Source: Aurantiochytrium sp. KH105 (Eukaryota; Sar; Bigyra; Thraustochytrida; Thraustochytriidae). Taken from it: DNA of 64,000 nt. Below, piece after piece: positions 1 through 8,589 of this stretch. A model generated the notes under the pieces. It worked only from the letters and a program-made list of their open reading frames with translations, did no database searches and was not told where the DNA came from. Each line of letters begins with the position of its first letter. Position 1 is the first letter of the stretch. Both the position numbers and the translations under genes were made by a program. The stretch covers positions 372,001 through 436,000 of the forward strand of contig BGKB01000010.1 in assembly GCA_003116975.1 (NCBI GenBank), in the 5' to 3' direction.

Positions 1-728
1 AGGAGCTCGATCGAGCGGAGCGGAAGTTGCATGACAATGAGGAAAGCGCCCGACTCCGTCCCAAGCAGTCGCCATCGATGGCAGGTGCCATGAGTACCTC
101 TAGACATTCAAGAACTTGTGTAGCCTGCGCAACCCTTTTCGCTAAGCGGACCCCGCGAGGACTCCGTTGTTCGGCGCTGCGGAGATACCTTCTGCTGCTG
201 TCGTGCGCCGCCGTGCGCTACGAGGCTAGCCTGCGCCGCGCCTGGGTCTCGTAGTTCGTCTGCGCGGCGCAGTGCCCGCGTGCCTCTGCCTCTCTCGCAG
301 CGGAGATTCGGCGTCGCGGCGGAGCGTGCGCGGGACGCGCAGTAGTGGCCGAGACGTCGTCGCGGGGACCACCTACCATGGCTAGTGATCAGAGTGCGTG
401 CACTTTTATCATAAGCTACCCAGCGCGAAGCCCGCGCGGCAATAACCGGCCTCGATCCGAGGAATCGTGAAGGCGCTTTCACGACAGCTGGGCCTACTTC
501 ACTCGGCGGCGCGAGGCCTCACGACGCAGTCAGTCGCGCCAGTTCGCTTGTCGCAAATGCAGAACTGGTCATCGACCTCGCGAGGGGCGAGCGTGAGGGG
601 CTGGCGTGCTAGGCTGCGGAGTGAAGTAAAGAACGGCTCGGGCTCGGTTCTGACGCGCGTGCAGCAGACCTTCAAGCCAGAGAGAAAGCAGTGTCGAGGT
701 CGATCGAGGTCGGGCAGAAAAACACAAA
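1..728. other. Left-edge non-coding stretch
   Basis: This GC-rich stretch lies upstream of the first recognisable gene. Only short, arginine-rich open frames are present on both strands and none resembles a known protein. It presumably holds the promoter and 5' UTR of the SCCPDH-like gene that starts at 729, and perhaps the end of a gene lying off the left edge. Confidence 0.5.
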
Positions 729-2312
729 ATGCAGGACGTCGACGTCTTCACGGATGTCAAGGCGCGAGACGGCAAGCGGGGGCAATATGACGGGTGCTAT
801 GGACGCTGGACGATCGCGTGGACGATCGTTGTACGCCTGCCGCTTCTGGTGCTTGTAGTCTTGCCAGTGGCGCTCATCTCGAGCGCGCTCCGGAAGACGT
901 GCTGCTGTCTCACCGCGGACGACAATGCCGAGATTCTGCCCGAGGACGAGTGGAATAGTGGCGATCACGAGCATGGAGACGGCGGCAGCGGAGACCTCGA
1001 GGCGGCCAAGGGCGTCCTTCCACTAGAGCAGCGCAAGTTCGATGTTGTCTTTCTCGGCGCATCGGGATTCACCGGCCGACTTGCAGTTCGCTACATGGCC
1101 GCACATTACGCAAGCAGCGTCAAGTGGGCGCTTGCGGGCCGCAGCATTGGCAAGTTGGAGCAGCTGCGCGCAGAGCTTGCCGCGGAATTTGATCCCGAGC
1201 TTGCCAAGCTGCAAATTCTGATCGTAAATGTGACCGACGACAACAGCCTCGCTGCCATGTGCTCGCAGACTCGCGTCGTCGCCACCTCGGTAGGACCCTT
1301 TGCCAAGTACGGCACCCCGGTGGTGCGACAGTGCGTGGCACACGGTTGCGCCATGGTCGATACTACCGGCGAGGCTGCATGGGTACGAGAGTGTACGCGG
1401 CAGTATTATCGCGCAGCGCAGGCTTCAGGGGCGCGCATTGTCAACTTTTGTGGTCATGATTGCATTCCGGCAGACTTGTGCGTGATGCAAGTGTTTGAGA
1501 CCCTTGTGGATGTCAATCCGAACGAAATGCTTGCGCGCGTCGAGCTCTTTGACGATGGCCGTGGCCAAATCTCCGGGGGCACACTTGAGACCGTTTTCTA
1601 CCACCAAAACACGTATCGGCCTCCCCAGGCTTCTTTCAACCCGCTCGACCTCGAGCGGGACGGTTCTCGCAGCGACTTCCGTATTGAGAGCCTTACGCGC
1701 CTCAAGCCAGGGTACTCGGCGACTCATGATAGTTGGTACGCCTGGTTCTACCTCTCTGCGGTCAATATGGCCTGCGTGCGGCGCTCGAATGTCATCAAGC
1801 ACTATGGTGCGCACCTCGAGTACAAGGAGCAGCTCGTATTGCCGAGTCTTGCCGCTGCCATTGCATGGGTCATCAACAACGCTTTGCTCGCGTTCTTTCT
1901 CTTTCATCCGTTCTGGCGCGCAGTCGCTTCCAAGCTCGGCATGCTTCCTGTGGCTGGCAAGGGTCCCTCCGAGGCCGAGATGGACAAGGGCTACTATGTC
2001 CAGCATGGACACGGTTTTGGCGACATGGGCTCCAAGGTCAGCGTGCAAATTTACTTTCCCACCGACACGCTGTACCGGCTCACAGCGCAAATGTTCGTCG
2101 AGTCAGCCTTGTGCTTTGCGCTGGAAGGCGCAGAGCTTGAAGATGAAGGGGGCTTTTTTACTCCTGCCTCTTGTCTTGGTCCTGTCTTGCGCAATCGTTT
2201 GCTCGAAGCTGGCATTTGCGAGATTGAAACTAAGATAGACGCCGTAGCCGACGTGGATTTCGACGTTGTCGATGATTTTGACAATTACAAGGCAACCGCC
2301 TACATGGCATGA
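729..2312 (+). CDS. SCCPDH-like (saccharopine dehydrogenase-like) membrane oxidoreductase
   Basis: The 527-residue product belongs to the saccharopine dehydrogenase-like oxidoreductase group (SCCPDH in animals, trans-acting enoyl reductases in bacteria). It opens with a hydrophobic segment at residues 28-53, unlike SCCPDH, where the hydrophobic segment is internal. The Rossmann dinucleotide motif GASGFTG lies at 110-116 and is followed by AGRS. Downstream come the family blocks SVGPFAKYG, DTTGE and a HDCIPADL segment. A second hydrophobic stretch (AIAWVINNALLAFFLF) falls near residue 380. Family members act at lipid droplets or membranes, and the true substrate is often unknown. True saccharopine dehydrogenase (lysine pathway) is less likely because the full-length match is to the SCCPDH branch. 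The ATG at 729 is the first in frame and gives the membrane anchor. Its 3' end converges with the VPS9 gene. Confidence 0.88.
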   Translation: MQDVDVFTDVKARDGKRGQYDGCYGRWTIAWTIVVRLPLLVLVVLPVALISSALRKTCCCLTADDNAEILPEDEWNSGDHEHGDGGSGDLEAAKGVLPLEQRKFDVVFLGASGFTGRLAVRYMAAHYASSVKWALAGRSIGKLEQLRAELAAEFDPELAKLQILIVNVTDDNSLAAMCSQTRVVATSVGPFAKYGTPVVRQCVAHGCAMVDTTGEAAWVRECTRQYYRAAQASGARIVNFCGHDCIPADLCVMQVFETLVDVNPNEMLARVELFDDGRGQISGGTLETVFYHQNTYRPPQASFNPLDLERDGSRSDFRIESLTRLKPGYSATHDSWYAWFYLSAVNMACVRRSNVIKHYGAHLEYKEQLVLPSLAAAIAWVINNALLAFFLFHPFWRAVASKLGMLPVAGKGPSEAEMDKGYYVQHGHGFGDMGSKVSVQIYFPTDTLYRLTAQMFVESALCFALEGAELEDEGGFFTPASCLGPVLRNRLLEAGICEIETKIDAVADVDFDVVDDFDNYKATAYMA

Positions 2313-2543
2313 AACAACCAATGAATCCATCTTTTTGAGTACTAAATATTCCATGAATCGTATACGTAGGCATTTTGCGCGGGGGAAGAGGAGCAGGAAA
2401 AGGTAAGCCCTGAAGCGGAAGTGGTTCATAGTGTTAGTTTCTTTTACCTTCGATAGCCTAAAACGAAGTAGTAATCGTGACAGCGTGTATTGTTCTCTTT
2501 CATTTTGATGTCCACATGCCCAATTAGCGCTTGCTTGCGGCCG

Positions 2544-4514
2544 TCAGATCGAGTCGTCATCATCCAATGTAGCCCCATTTTTGGGAGAGTCCGGCGACCG
2601 CGTAACTGCAAGCGCGTCGACGACGCTCGCCAAAGCCTTGTACTCTTCCAGCAGCTCCGAAACCTCGCCAAGTGTCAGACTCTCTGCGGTGCGATCTTTG
2701 AAGCGCAATCGCTGCGCCTTCCAGGCCTCGACAGTGCTCGCAGGACTTGGCTCACTTTCGGGCAAGAGCTCGCCTAAGCTCACTGCTGCTTTGTCAAGAC
2801 CCACGGCCACATCCGAAGTCTCTTGCTGAGCGTCGTGAAGTGGCAAAATAGCCTCGGCTCCGTGCGAAACGCCCTGCGCTTCTGCCAAGACTTTCGCTTC
2901 TTCTTCAGGGCGAATACCCTCCCAACCAAAGGAAAAAGCGGCGTCCTCAGCGAGTTTGCGCTGGCAGTGCGCCACGAGGGCGTCAAATTGCGACGCGGAC
3001 AATGATGAGAGCATGCTGCTATCAAGTGTTTGGACAAAGGCCGCAGCGCTCGCGAGCTGTGTGAAAAAGTATCCTGCCTCGCCCTTGAGGCGAGCCGGAT
3101 TCCGAAAGCTCGCAATATACGAGACGTTGGAGTGGACGTTGCGAGGATTTTCCTTGAGAAGCACGAAAATAAGAGCAGGCAAAAGATCGTCTGCGCCGGG
3201 AAGACGACCGTCATCGCCAAGGAGACTGCTCAAGAGCCTGCAGGCGTTTAGCACGCAAATCACCTTGTCTCGCGGACTCTTGAACTCGTTCATCTTGGCA
3301 AGTTCGAAGCCGGCCTTCTGCCATTGTTCAAGGTTGTTTCGGCCAAAGTGATGTACGTCGAGATGACTAGCCCGCACAAAGGTCAGCGACTTGATGCGAT
3401 CACAGAGGGCTTGGTCCAGTGTGCGCTCTCGATCCGTTGCGCAAAAGAAGGCTCCATGGAGTTTGAGAAGGACGAACTTTTCTAGCGCCTCGCATGTGGC
3501 CGCCCAGGCCTCCTCGCTGTCGTTTTTCCATTGCGCGTTGGCGCGCATCTTGGCTTCGAGTTTGCGCATTGCCGCTTGAAACTGTCGTGCCAAAGCGCTG
3601 TCCTGCCCTGGCACATCATCCCATACGGGCGCCGCGTCGCCGTCTTCGCGCTGCAGAGCGGCCGCCTCTTTGAAAAAATGTAGCACCAGTGCTTTAATAG
3701 CCGCAACCGTGTCTGCAGCGCGTGGTTCCTTGAGCGTTTGGATAAAGGTAGCGTATGCAGACTTGCGCGATGATTTGGCCGTAGAGTCTTTTCCGTTTGG
3801 AGTTTGTGTTTTCTTTGGCTTGGACGCTGTGACGCTGTTTGGCGTTTCGTTTTCCTGCGATGCGCCTTCAGACTGTGCAGACGCATCTTCGACCTGGGCA
3901 GAGCCAGCGTTGGCCGGCGTGGACGACGCTGGCTGGTCCGAGAGCGACACGTTCTCGCGATCGCTCAAGGTATCTTCATCATTGCGGCGCGTACTGTCTG
4001 CATCTCCAGATCCTCGGTTCCGCGGCTGGCTGCTAGTAGTGCTTGCGCCGCTAGTACGACTGCCGTGACTACCATTGCTCTGGTAGCGCTGCAAAGCACG
4101 AAGCGTGGCTTCGCCAGGGAGGGGAGGCCCAGGCTGGGTGGAAATCTTGTTCAGGAACTGCATAATTTGGGTCGTCACTGGAAAGGCAAATCCCGGCGGT
4201 AGCTCTCTTTTGTCATCGGTGGACCCGGCCCCCGACTGGTTTCCCTCGCTGTCCGTGTCGTCCTCTTCGGGCTGGCGGCCCTGCTCGTGGTCCGTCACAA
4301 AGGCGGCTTGTGCTGCACGAGCCGAATCAAGCAATTCTTGCCGCCGTTGTTCGTAGTTGCTGACGCTGCCGCCGCGCCTCTCTTCGCTGACGCCGCTCAC
4401 TGCCCCATCGCTCTGCAGGCTCGCGAACGGGTCGTAGCTTGCGTCTCCGTTGCCTCTGGCAACGTCGCCAAAGATGGGCTCGTACACGGGCGCGTGCGCG
4501 TTCGACTCGCTCAT
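2544..4514 (-). CDS. VPS9-domain Rab5 guanine-nucleotide exchange factor (Rabex-5/Vps9-like)
   Basis: The product is a 656-residue protein counted from the ATG at 4514; an in-frame ATG at 4580 would add 22 Pro/Ala-rich residues. The N-terminal half (about 1-250) is Ser/Gln/Glu-rich and disordered. A helical block at about 250-390 precedes a VPS9 domain at about 408-503. Recognisable parts of that domain are the SPRDKVICVLNACRLL segment, then ADDLLPALIFVLLKENP, then the NVSYIASFRNP and KGEAGYFFTQL segments. The Asp and Tyr residues typical of VPS9 catalysis are in place. A helical bundle followed by VPS9 is the Rabex-5/Vps9p catalytic core, so activation of Rab5-type GTPases on early endosomes is the expected role. 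No zinc finger or CUE domain is visible. Tetranucleotide-like GCAG/GCAA repeats lie just upstream of the start. Confidence 0.93.
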   Translation of the reverse strand: MSESNAHAPVYEPIFGDVARGNGDASYDPFASLQSDGAVSGVSEERRGGSVSNYEQRRQELLDSARAAQAAFVTDHEQGRQPEEDDTDSEGNQSGAGSTDDKRELPPGFAFPVTTQIMQFLNKISTQPGPPLPGEATLRALQRYQSNGSHGSRTSGASTTSSQPRNRGSGDADSTRRNDEDTLSDRENVSLSDQPASSTPANAGSAQVEDASAQSEGASQENETPNSVTASKPKKTQTPNGKDSTAKSSRKSAYATFIQTLKEPRAADTVAAIKALVLHFFKEAAALQREDGDAAPVWDDVPGQDSALARQFQAAMRKLEAKMRANAQWKNDSEEAWAATCEALEKFVLLKLHGAFFCATDRERTLDQALCDRIKSLTFVRASHLDVHHFGRNNLEQWQKAGFELAKMNEFKSPRDKVICVLNACRLLSSLLGDDGRLPGADDLLPALIFVLLKENPRNVHSNVSYIASFRNPARLKGEAGYFFTQLASAAAFVQTLDSSMLSSLSASQFDALVAHCQRKLAEDAAFSFGWEGIRPEEEAKVLAEAQGVSHGAEAILPLHDAQQETSDVAVGLDKAAVSLGELLPESEPSPASTVEAWKAQRLRFKDRTAESLTLGEVSELLEEYKALASVVDALAVTRSPDSPKNGATLDDDDSI

Positions 4515-4950
4515 GGCTCGCGCGACCTCGCGCAGCGCGGACGCGTGGCCAGGCGGGGGGGCAGGCAGGGGCGCGGGCAAGCAGGCAAGTCAGTCCGCGC
4601 GCGCGTGCAGCCTGCCCTTGCCGTCAGGCGAGCAGAGCAGAGCGCGCGGGCGGCCTCGCTCCTTGCGTCACTTCGTCCTTCGAGCAAGCCGGGTCTGCTG
4701 CACGATTGAAGAGACGACAGGGACCTTGTTTCTTTCTTTTCTTTTTTCATGTAGTAGTATACCTACGCAAAGCAGGCAAGCAGGCAGTGCAAAGCAAGCA
4801 CAGCAATGCGAGCAGAGCAAGGAAGCAAGCTGCGAAGAGCTCCCGTTCGCCACCAATACTAACAGCGGCAAGAGTGCAGACGCAGAGTCAGCCAGGAAAC
4901 AAGAGACAAGTCGTGCAAATGCGTGAAACCTACAATTTTTTAACTAGCTT
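4515..4950. other. Upstream region of the VPS9 gene / 3' flank of the homeobox gene
   Basis: A 436-base gap separates two minus-strand genes. Next to the VPS9 start it holds G-rich and GCAG/GCAAGCAG-type simple repeats, and runs of AGCAAGCAGGCA-like sequence sit around 4777-4832. Overlapping arginine-rich open frames here look like by-products of the simple repeats. It probably contains the VPS9 promoter and 5' UTR. Confidence 0.5.
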
Positions 4951-6294
4951 CTACTGTCCATGTCGCAGCGCCTTGGGGCCCACAACGCGACCACCTGCCG
5001 CCGCATGCTTGCGCTTGCGCCTCCAGTTACGCATTCGCTCGTTGATAAACCACGTGGAGACCTGAGAAGGCGTCAAGCCCGTCTGTCGAGCGAGAGTCTC
5101 CTTTTCCTCGTCGCTGGGATAGGGATTGTCTTTGTGGTTCTCGAACCATGCGCGGAGCTGACTCTTGGCCGCCTTGGAGAAGTTGCTTCTTGGCTTGACA
5201 ACACCCGAAGCGACAAATGTGGTATTTTCAGCTGCATTGACGGGACCTTTCCCGGCATCATGTGAACCCTTTGACATCGGTGCAATTTGCGGGAAAGGCG
5301 ACGTAAATGTCGCGTTGCCCGGCTGGTCTTCACGGAATGCTTGGGCTTCTTGCTCCCCTCCATTCAACAATATATACAAGAGTCTTCGCTTGAAGTGCAG
5401 CCGCATGCGAGCCCACTTGAGTCGGCAACGTACGATCGCGATTTCAGCCGCCCCAAAATTGCCCGGACACTTGCCATAGAGGTCAGCAAAGTAGGTTTCC
5501 TGGGCACGCATATGTTCCAATCCGGCTTCAAATGCCGGAAGGTAGACTTCCACAATAACGCGTGTTTTCTCAGAGTTGTACACGCTTCGGAGCAAGCAGC
5601 GTAAGTCGCTGTCGAGCGTCGTCTCCTCATTGAGAATGGGAAGAAGGGCATTGCGAATCTTGTGAAACTCGGGAAATCGAAGCGCTTGCTCTGGATCTGC
5701 GATACTGGCAAAAAACATGGCTTGGTCGCGCCCGCTTGAGTCAAATTCGTCCGTGCTCGCCAAAGCTTCGACCTCAATCTCATCATTCTCGTGGTTCCGT
5801 GCATCTTTTGCATCTTTTGCGGCCCGCGCATCATCATCACCATCATCTCCCGCCCCAACGTCCATCCTTTCATGAGAGTCCTCACGAGGACCCTTAAAGG
5901 CCCAGTGAGCAGAATCTTTGCTTGGCCATGAGGAAAGGTACGCCGTTTGCTGCGGCGCAGGTACTACTTGGTCAAAATACATTGGCGACTCGTTCGAGTT
6001 GCTTGGGCTCCACGAAGACGGCTCGGGATGGACGACGATATCCATTGCATCAGTGCTAGCGTAGTCCCTGTCCATTTGCGTTCGAGATTGCGGTTTTGTC
6101 ATCCCCAATGGTCCCTGCAAGGTTGCCAAAGAGCCGAGAGATACACTCGAGAGCGCCGAAGGCTGGCGCTGGAGCAACGGCGACTCTATTGTCCGCCAAG
6201 GAACGTCATGCGACATTTTATGCTCAGCGGATAACCAGTCCAAGTTGTAGTTCTTGCAAGTATGCAAGCCTGACCGCCTGCACACTCTCAGCAA
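4951..6294 (-). CDS. TALE-class homeodomain transcription factor
   Basis: The 447-residue product carries a homeodomain at its C-terminus (about 369-429). The NPYPS loop between helices 1 and 2 is the three-residue insertion that defines the TALE superclass (KNOX, BELL, PBC, MEIS, Iroquois). Helix 3 reads WFINERMRNWRRKRK, with Ile at homeodomain position 50 as usual for TALE factors and a basic tail that can act as a nuclear signal. Residues 1-200 are Ser/Asp-rich and probably disordered. An alpha-helical central block (about 205-310, FPEFHKIRNALLPIL onwards) is conserved-looking but matches no KNOX or MEIS domain that I can recognise. A second in-frame ATG at 6216 (MSHDVPW) would remove 26 residues and may be the real start. 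In algae and fungi TALE proteins often control life-cycle transitions; that role here is only inference. Confidence 0.92.
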   Translation of the reverse strand: MLRVCRRSGLHTCKNYNLDWLSAEHKMSHDVPWRTIESPLLQRQPSALSSVSLGSLATLQGPLGMTKPQSRTQMDRDYASTDAMDIVVHPEPSSWSPSNSNESPMYFDQVVPAPQQTAYLSSWPSKDSAHWAFKGPREDSHERMDVGAGDDGDDDARAAKDAKDARNHENDEIEVEALASTDEFDSSGRDQAMFFASIADPEQALRFPEFHKIRNALLPILNEETTLDSDLRCLLRSVYNSEKTRVIVEVYLPAFEAGLEHMRAQETYFADLYGKCPGNFGAAEIAIVRCRLKWARMRLHFKRRLLYILLNGGEQEAQAFREDQPGNATFTSPFPQIAPMSKGSHDAGKGPVNAAENTTFVASGVVKPRSNFSKAAKSQLRAWFENHKDNPYPSDEEKETLARQTGLTPSQVSTWFINERMRNWRRKRKHAAAGGRVVGPKALRHGQ

Positions 6295-8589
6295 CGTTGT
6301 AGTGTACTCGCTACTCGCTGCTTGATGTTCGTTCGTACGAAGGTGATAGTACTACTGGAGATGGTGCTGGCGGCAAACGAAGGCTTTTTGATTGCTGGCC
6401 AAAAAAAAAATCTCTTTCGCACGCCCATAACATTGACATGACTGGCATAAGCGCAGAAAAGTTGAGCTCATTGGCCGCTACCTGTCTGATTGTCTGTCTG
6501 TCGGATCTCTCTGGATGTAAAGGACACACTTAGTTCACAACGTTCGCTTCAGCAGGCCGTCATCAGCACTTGGACGTGGCACACATTCTTGAGGGACGCC
6601 TTTCGAGCAAGGACGCATTTTCCTGAGAGACGCCCTGACAGAGGTAGGGCAAAGCAAAAATGAACCTTTACACTGTTGCTCATTATTTAGCCATCTGGAC
6701 CTGCGCCTGAGCTATAAGACGATGACCATCGTGGGCTCGCCCTGTCCAATGAGCTCGAGTTTCGCGCAGGGTTGGGGGTTAGCTAACAAGTTCGGGTATT
6801 CGGATAAATATTTCAAACTCTCAATTACCAGATACTCTCATTGTTTAGTTTAGAAGGAGTTATCTAGGCCTGGTTTGTCCGAAGGTTTCCATCCGTTTAT
6901 TGCTGTCCAAAACGACTTGAGATGATGGTTGCGAACGGCGCACGCGAGCAAAAGGCATATGCACAGAGTCTTGACCAAGGGACTGACTCGTCAAAGGTAT
7001 GAAACGGCGACTCTGGCGATACGATGCCGCGGACGACAACGCCAACGATGAGACCAAAAAGTTACACGGCCGAGGGAGTTGGGCGTGGGGACGCAGGGGA
7101 CGTAGGGGCACTCAATTTCAATCTGGAAGTCTGCCCAGCTAACGTCCAGCGCTACCCATTCTTCTCCGAATCGCTCCATGTAAAAGTATGACTTCTGCAC
7201 GGTCGAGTCGAGGTACGTCGCTCCAAAAGGTGCAAGGCGCGTGCCGTGCATGTACGCTCATTCACAGGCAAGGCGAGCAAATTGGGCCGCCTTATCTTCC
7301 TTCCTCCTATCCCGTCGACCTGGCTTTTTGGCCGCATGTGCGAGGCGGACGCGTGAGCTAATTCCTCTTGTAAGCAAGCACGCGGAGCCACAAGCTTTTA
7401 CTGCTTGAGATGCATGCATGCGTGCGTAGACGTTTCTGCATGCGAGAGAAAAACTTGGCGCAACATCGTCTCTGGCTCCACGCCCGCCGCCGCGTGACCC
7501 GCGGCGAAAGGGCCGATCCGCGCTTCCCGTCGCATCAGTCATCTGTATGCAATCCATCATGGCCTCAGCTTTCTTTCTAACGTCAGCTTTGGCGCAAAAG
7601 AGTAGCCCGTGCGTTGGCAACGGTGCTCGCGCGAACTTTTCCGAGTCCATCGCACAATGTGTCATTATCGGACTTCGATCTCTCCGCCTGGACGAGGGAG
7701 GGGACCGGTCCGGGTCTCGCGCGGTAGGATTCGCCGCCATTCGCGGAGCTGCTCGAGAAGCTCGCATCAGTCTCTGCGTCCATACGCTCTGCGAAGCTGA
7801 TCGACCAGCCAAGCGACCTGCGCTTGGTCCTTCCCGTCGCGGAGGACACGGAGAAAGTTTGCGGAGCAATGAAATGCAATGAGATGCAACACGATACAAT
7901 GCAATGCCACGGTCGCCGGAGCAGACGTCCGAGCCGGCCCCGTCTTGCGGCTGGCCGCGCGCGCAGTCCAGCCACGGTTTGGCGCAAAAGAGTTCGCTCG
8001 CTGTGGGGAGGGGTGGACCATGCGATACTCGATCGGATCCATCGTCCATGGCTGGCCACACCAGTGGCGAGCGCAGCGTGTGGATGCTTGCATGCATTGC
8101 CAAAGCCAGCTGCAGGCCTGGTACGGGTCTCGAGCGCCGAGGCGTCGCGCGGCCAAAGAATCGTCTTGGCCCTAGGAAAAAGCGCCCTCGCGCGCGCGTC
8201 CTTGACCGCACCTCGTGTTCTCAGAGGACTCCAAGCAACACAGCGCAAATGCAAGTGCAAGGGCAAGTCCATTCCACGCGAGAGCATGGACGGCGCCGAT
8301 CGCGGCCGACACCAACGGCGGCAAGATCGACAACGCACTCTGGGGTTCTCATTAAAGTTTCTTCCGCCGCGAAACGGCGCGAATGTTGGCCGAGCGAAAA
8401 AGGAAGAAGTGGGAACAGGTACGTTTTTGGGGGCCCCGCCCCATCGCCACCCCACCAGCAGCGAGATGAACTCGGCGAGGCGAAGCGAGACGGATGCAAG
8501 CAAACCCAGAACAAAGACCCGAGAAGCAAATCCAGAACAAAGACGGACACCGACCTAATCAAAAACGGGTGTCAACCTTACAGACAAAC
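6295..8589. other. 2.3 kb divergent intergenic region
   Basis: This long gap separates the minus-strand homeobox gene from the plus-strand AA15/GH19 gene, so it should hold both promoters. Bases 6300-6860 are AT-richer. Bases 7250-8560 are GC-rich and carry overlapping long open frames on both strands (minus 7258-8211 and 7583-8503; plus 7824-8558). These are Arg/Ser/Pro-rich, overlap one another and match no family I know. A degenerate TGCAA-type repeat (GAAATGCAATGAGATGCAAC and following) lies at 7868-7906. No RNA gene was recognised. Confidence 0.45.

Noticed and set aside
7258-8503. Two overlapping minus-strand frames of about 310 codons
   Set aside because: They overlap each other and plus-strand frames in GC-rich DNA, are Arg/Ser/Pro-rich, and show no motif.
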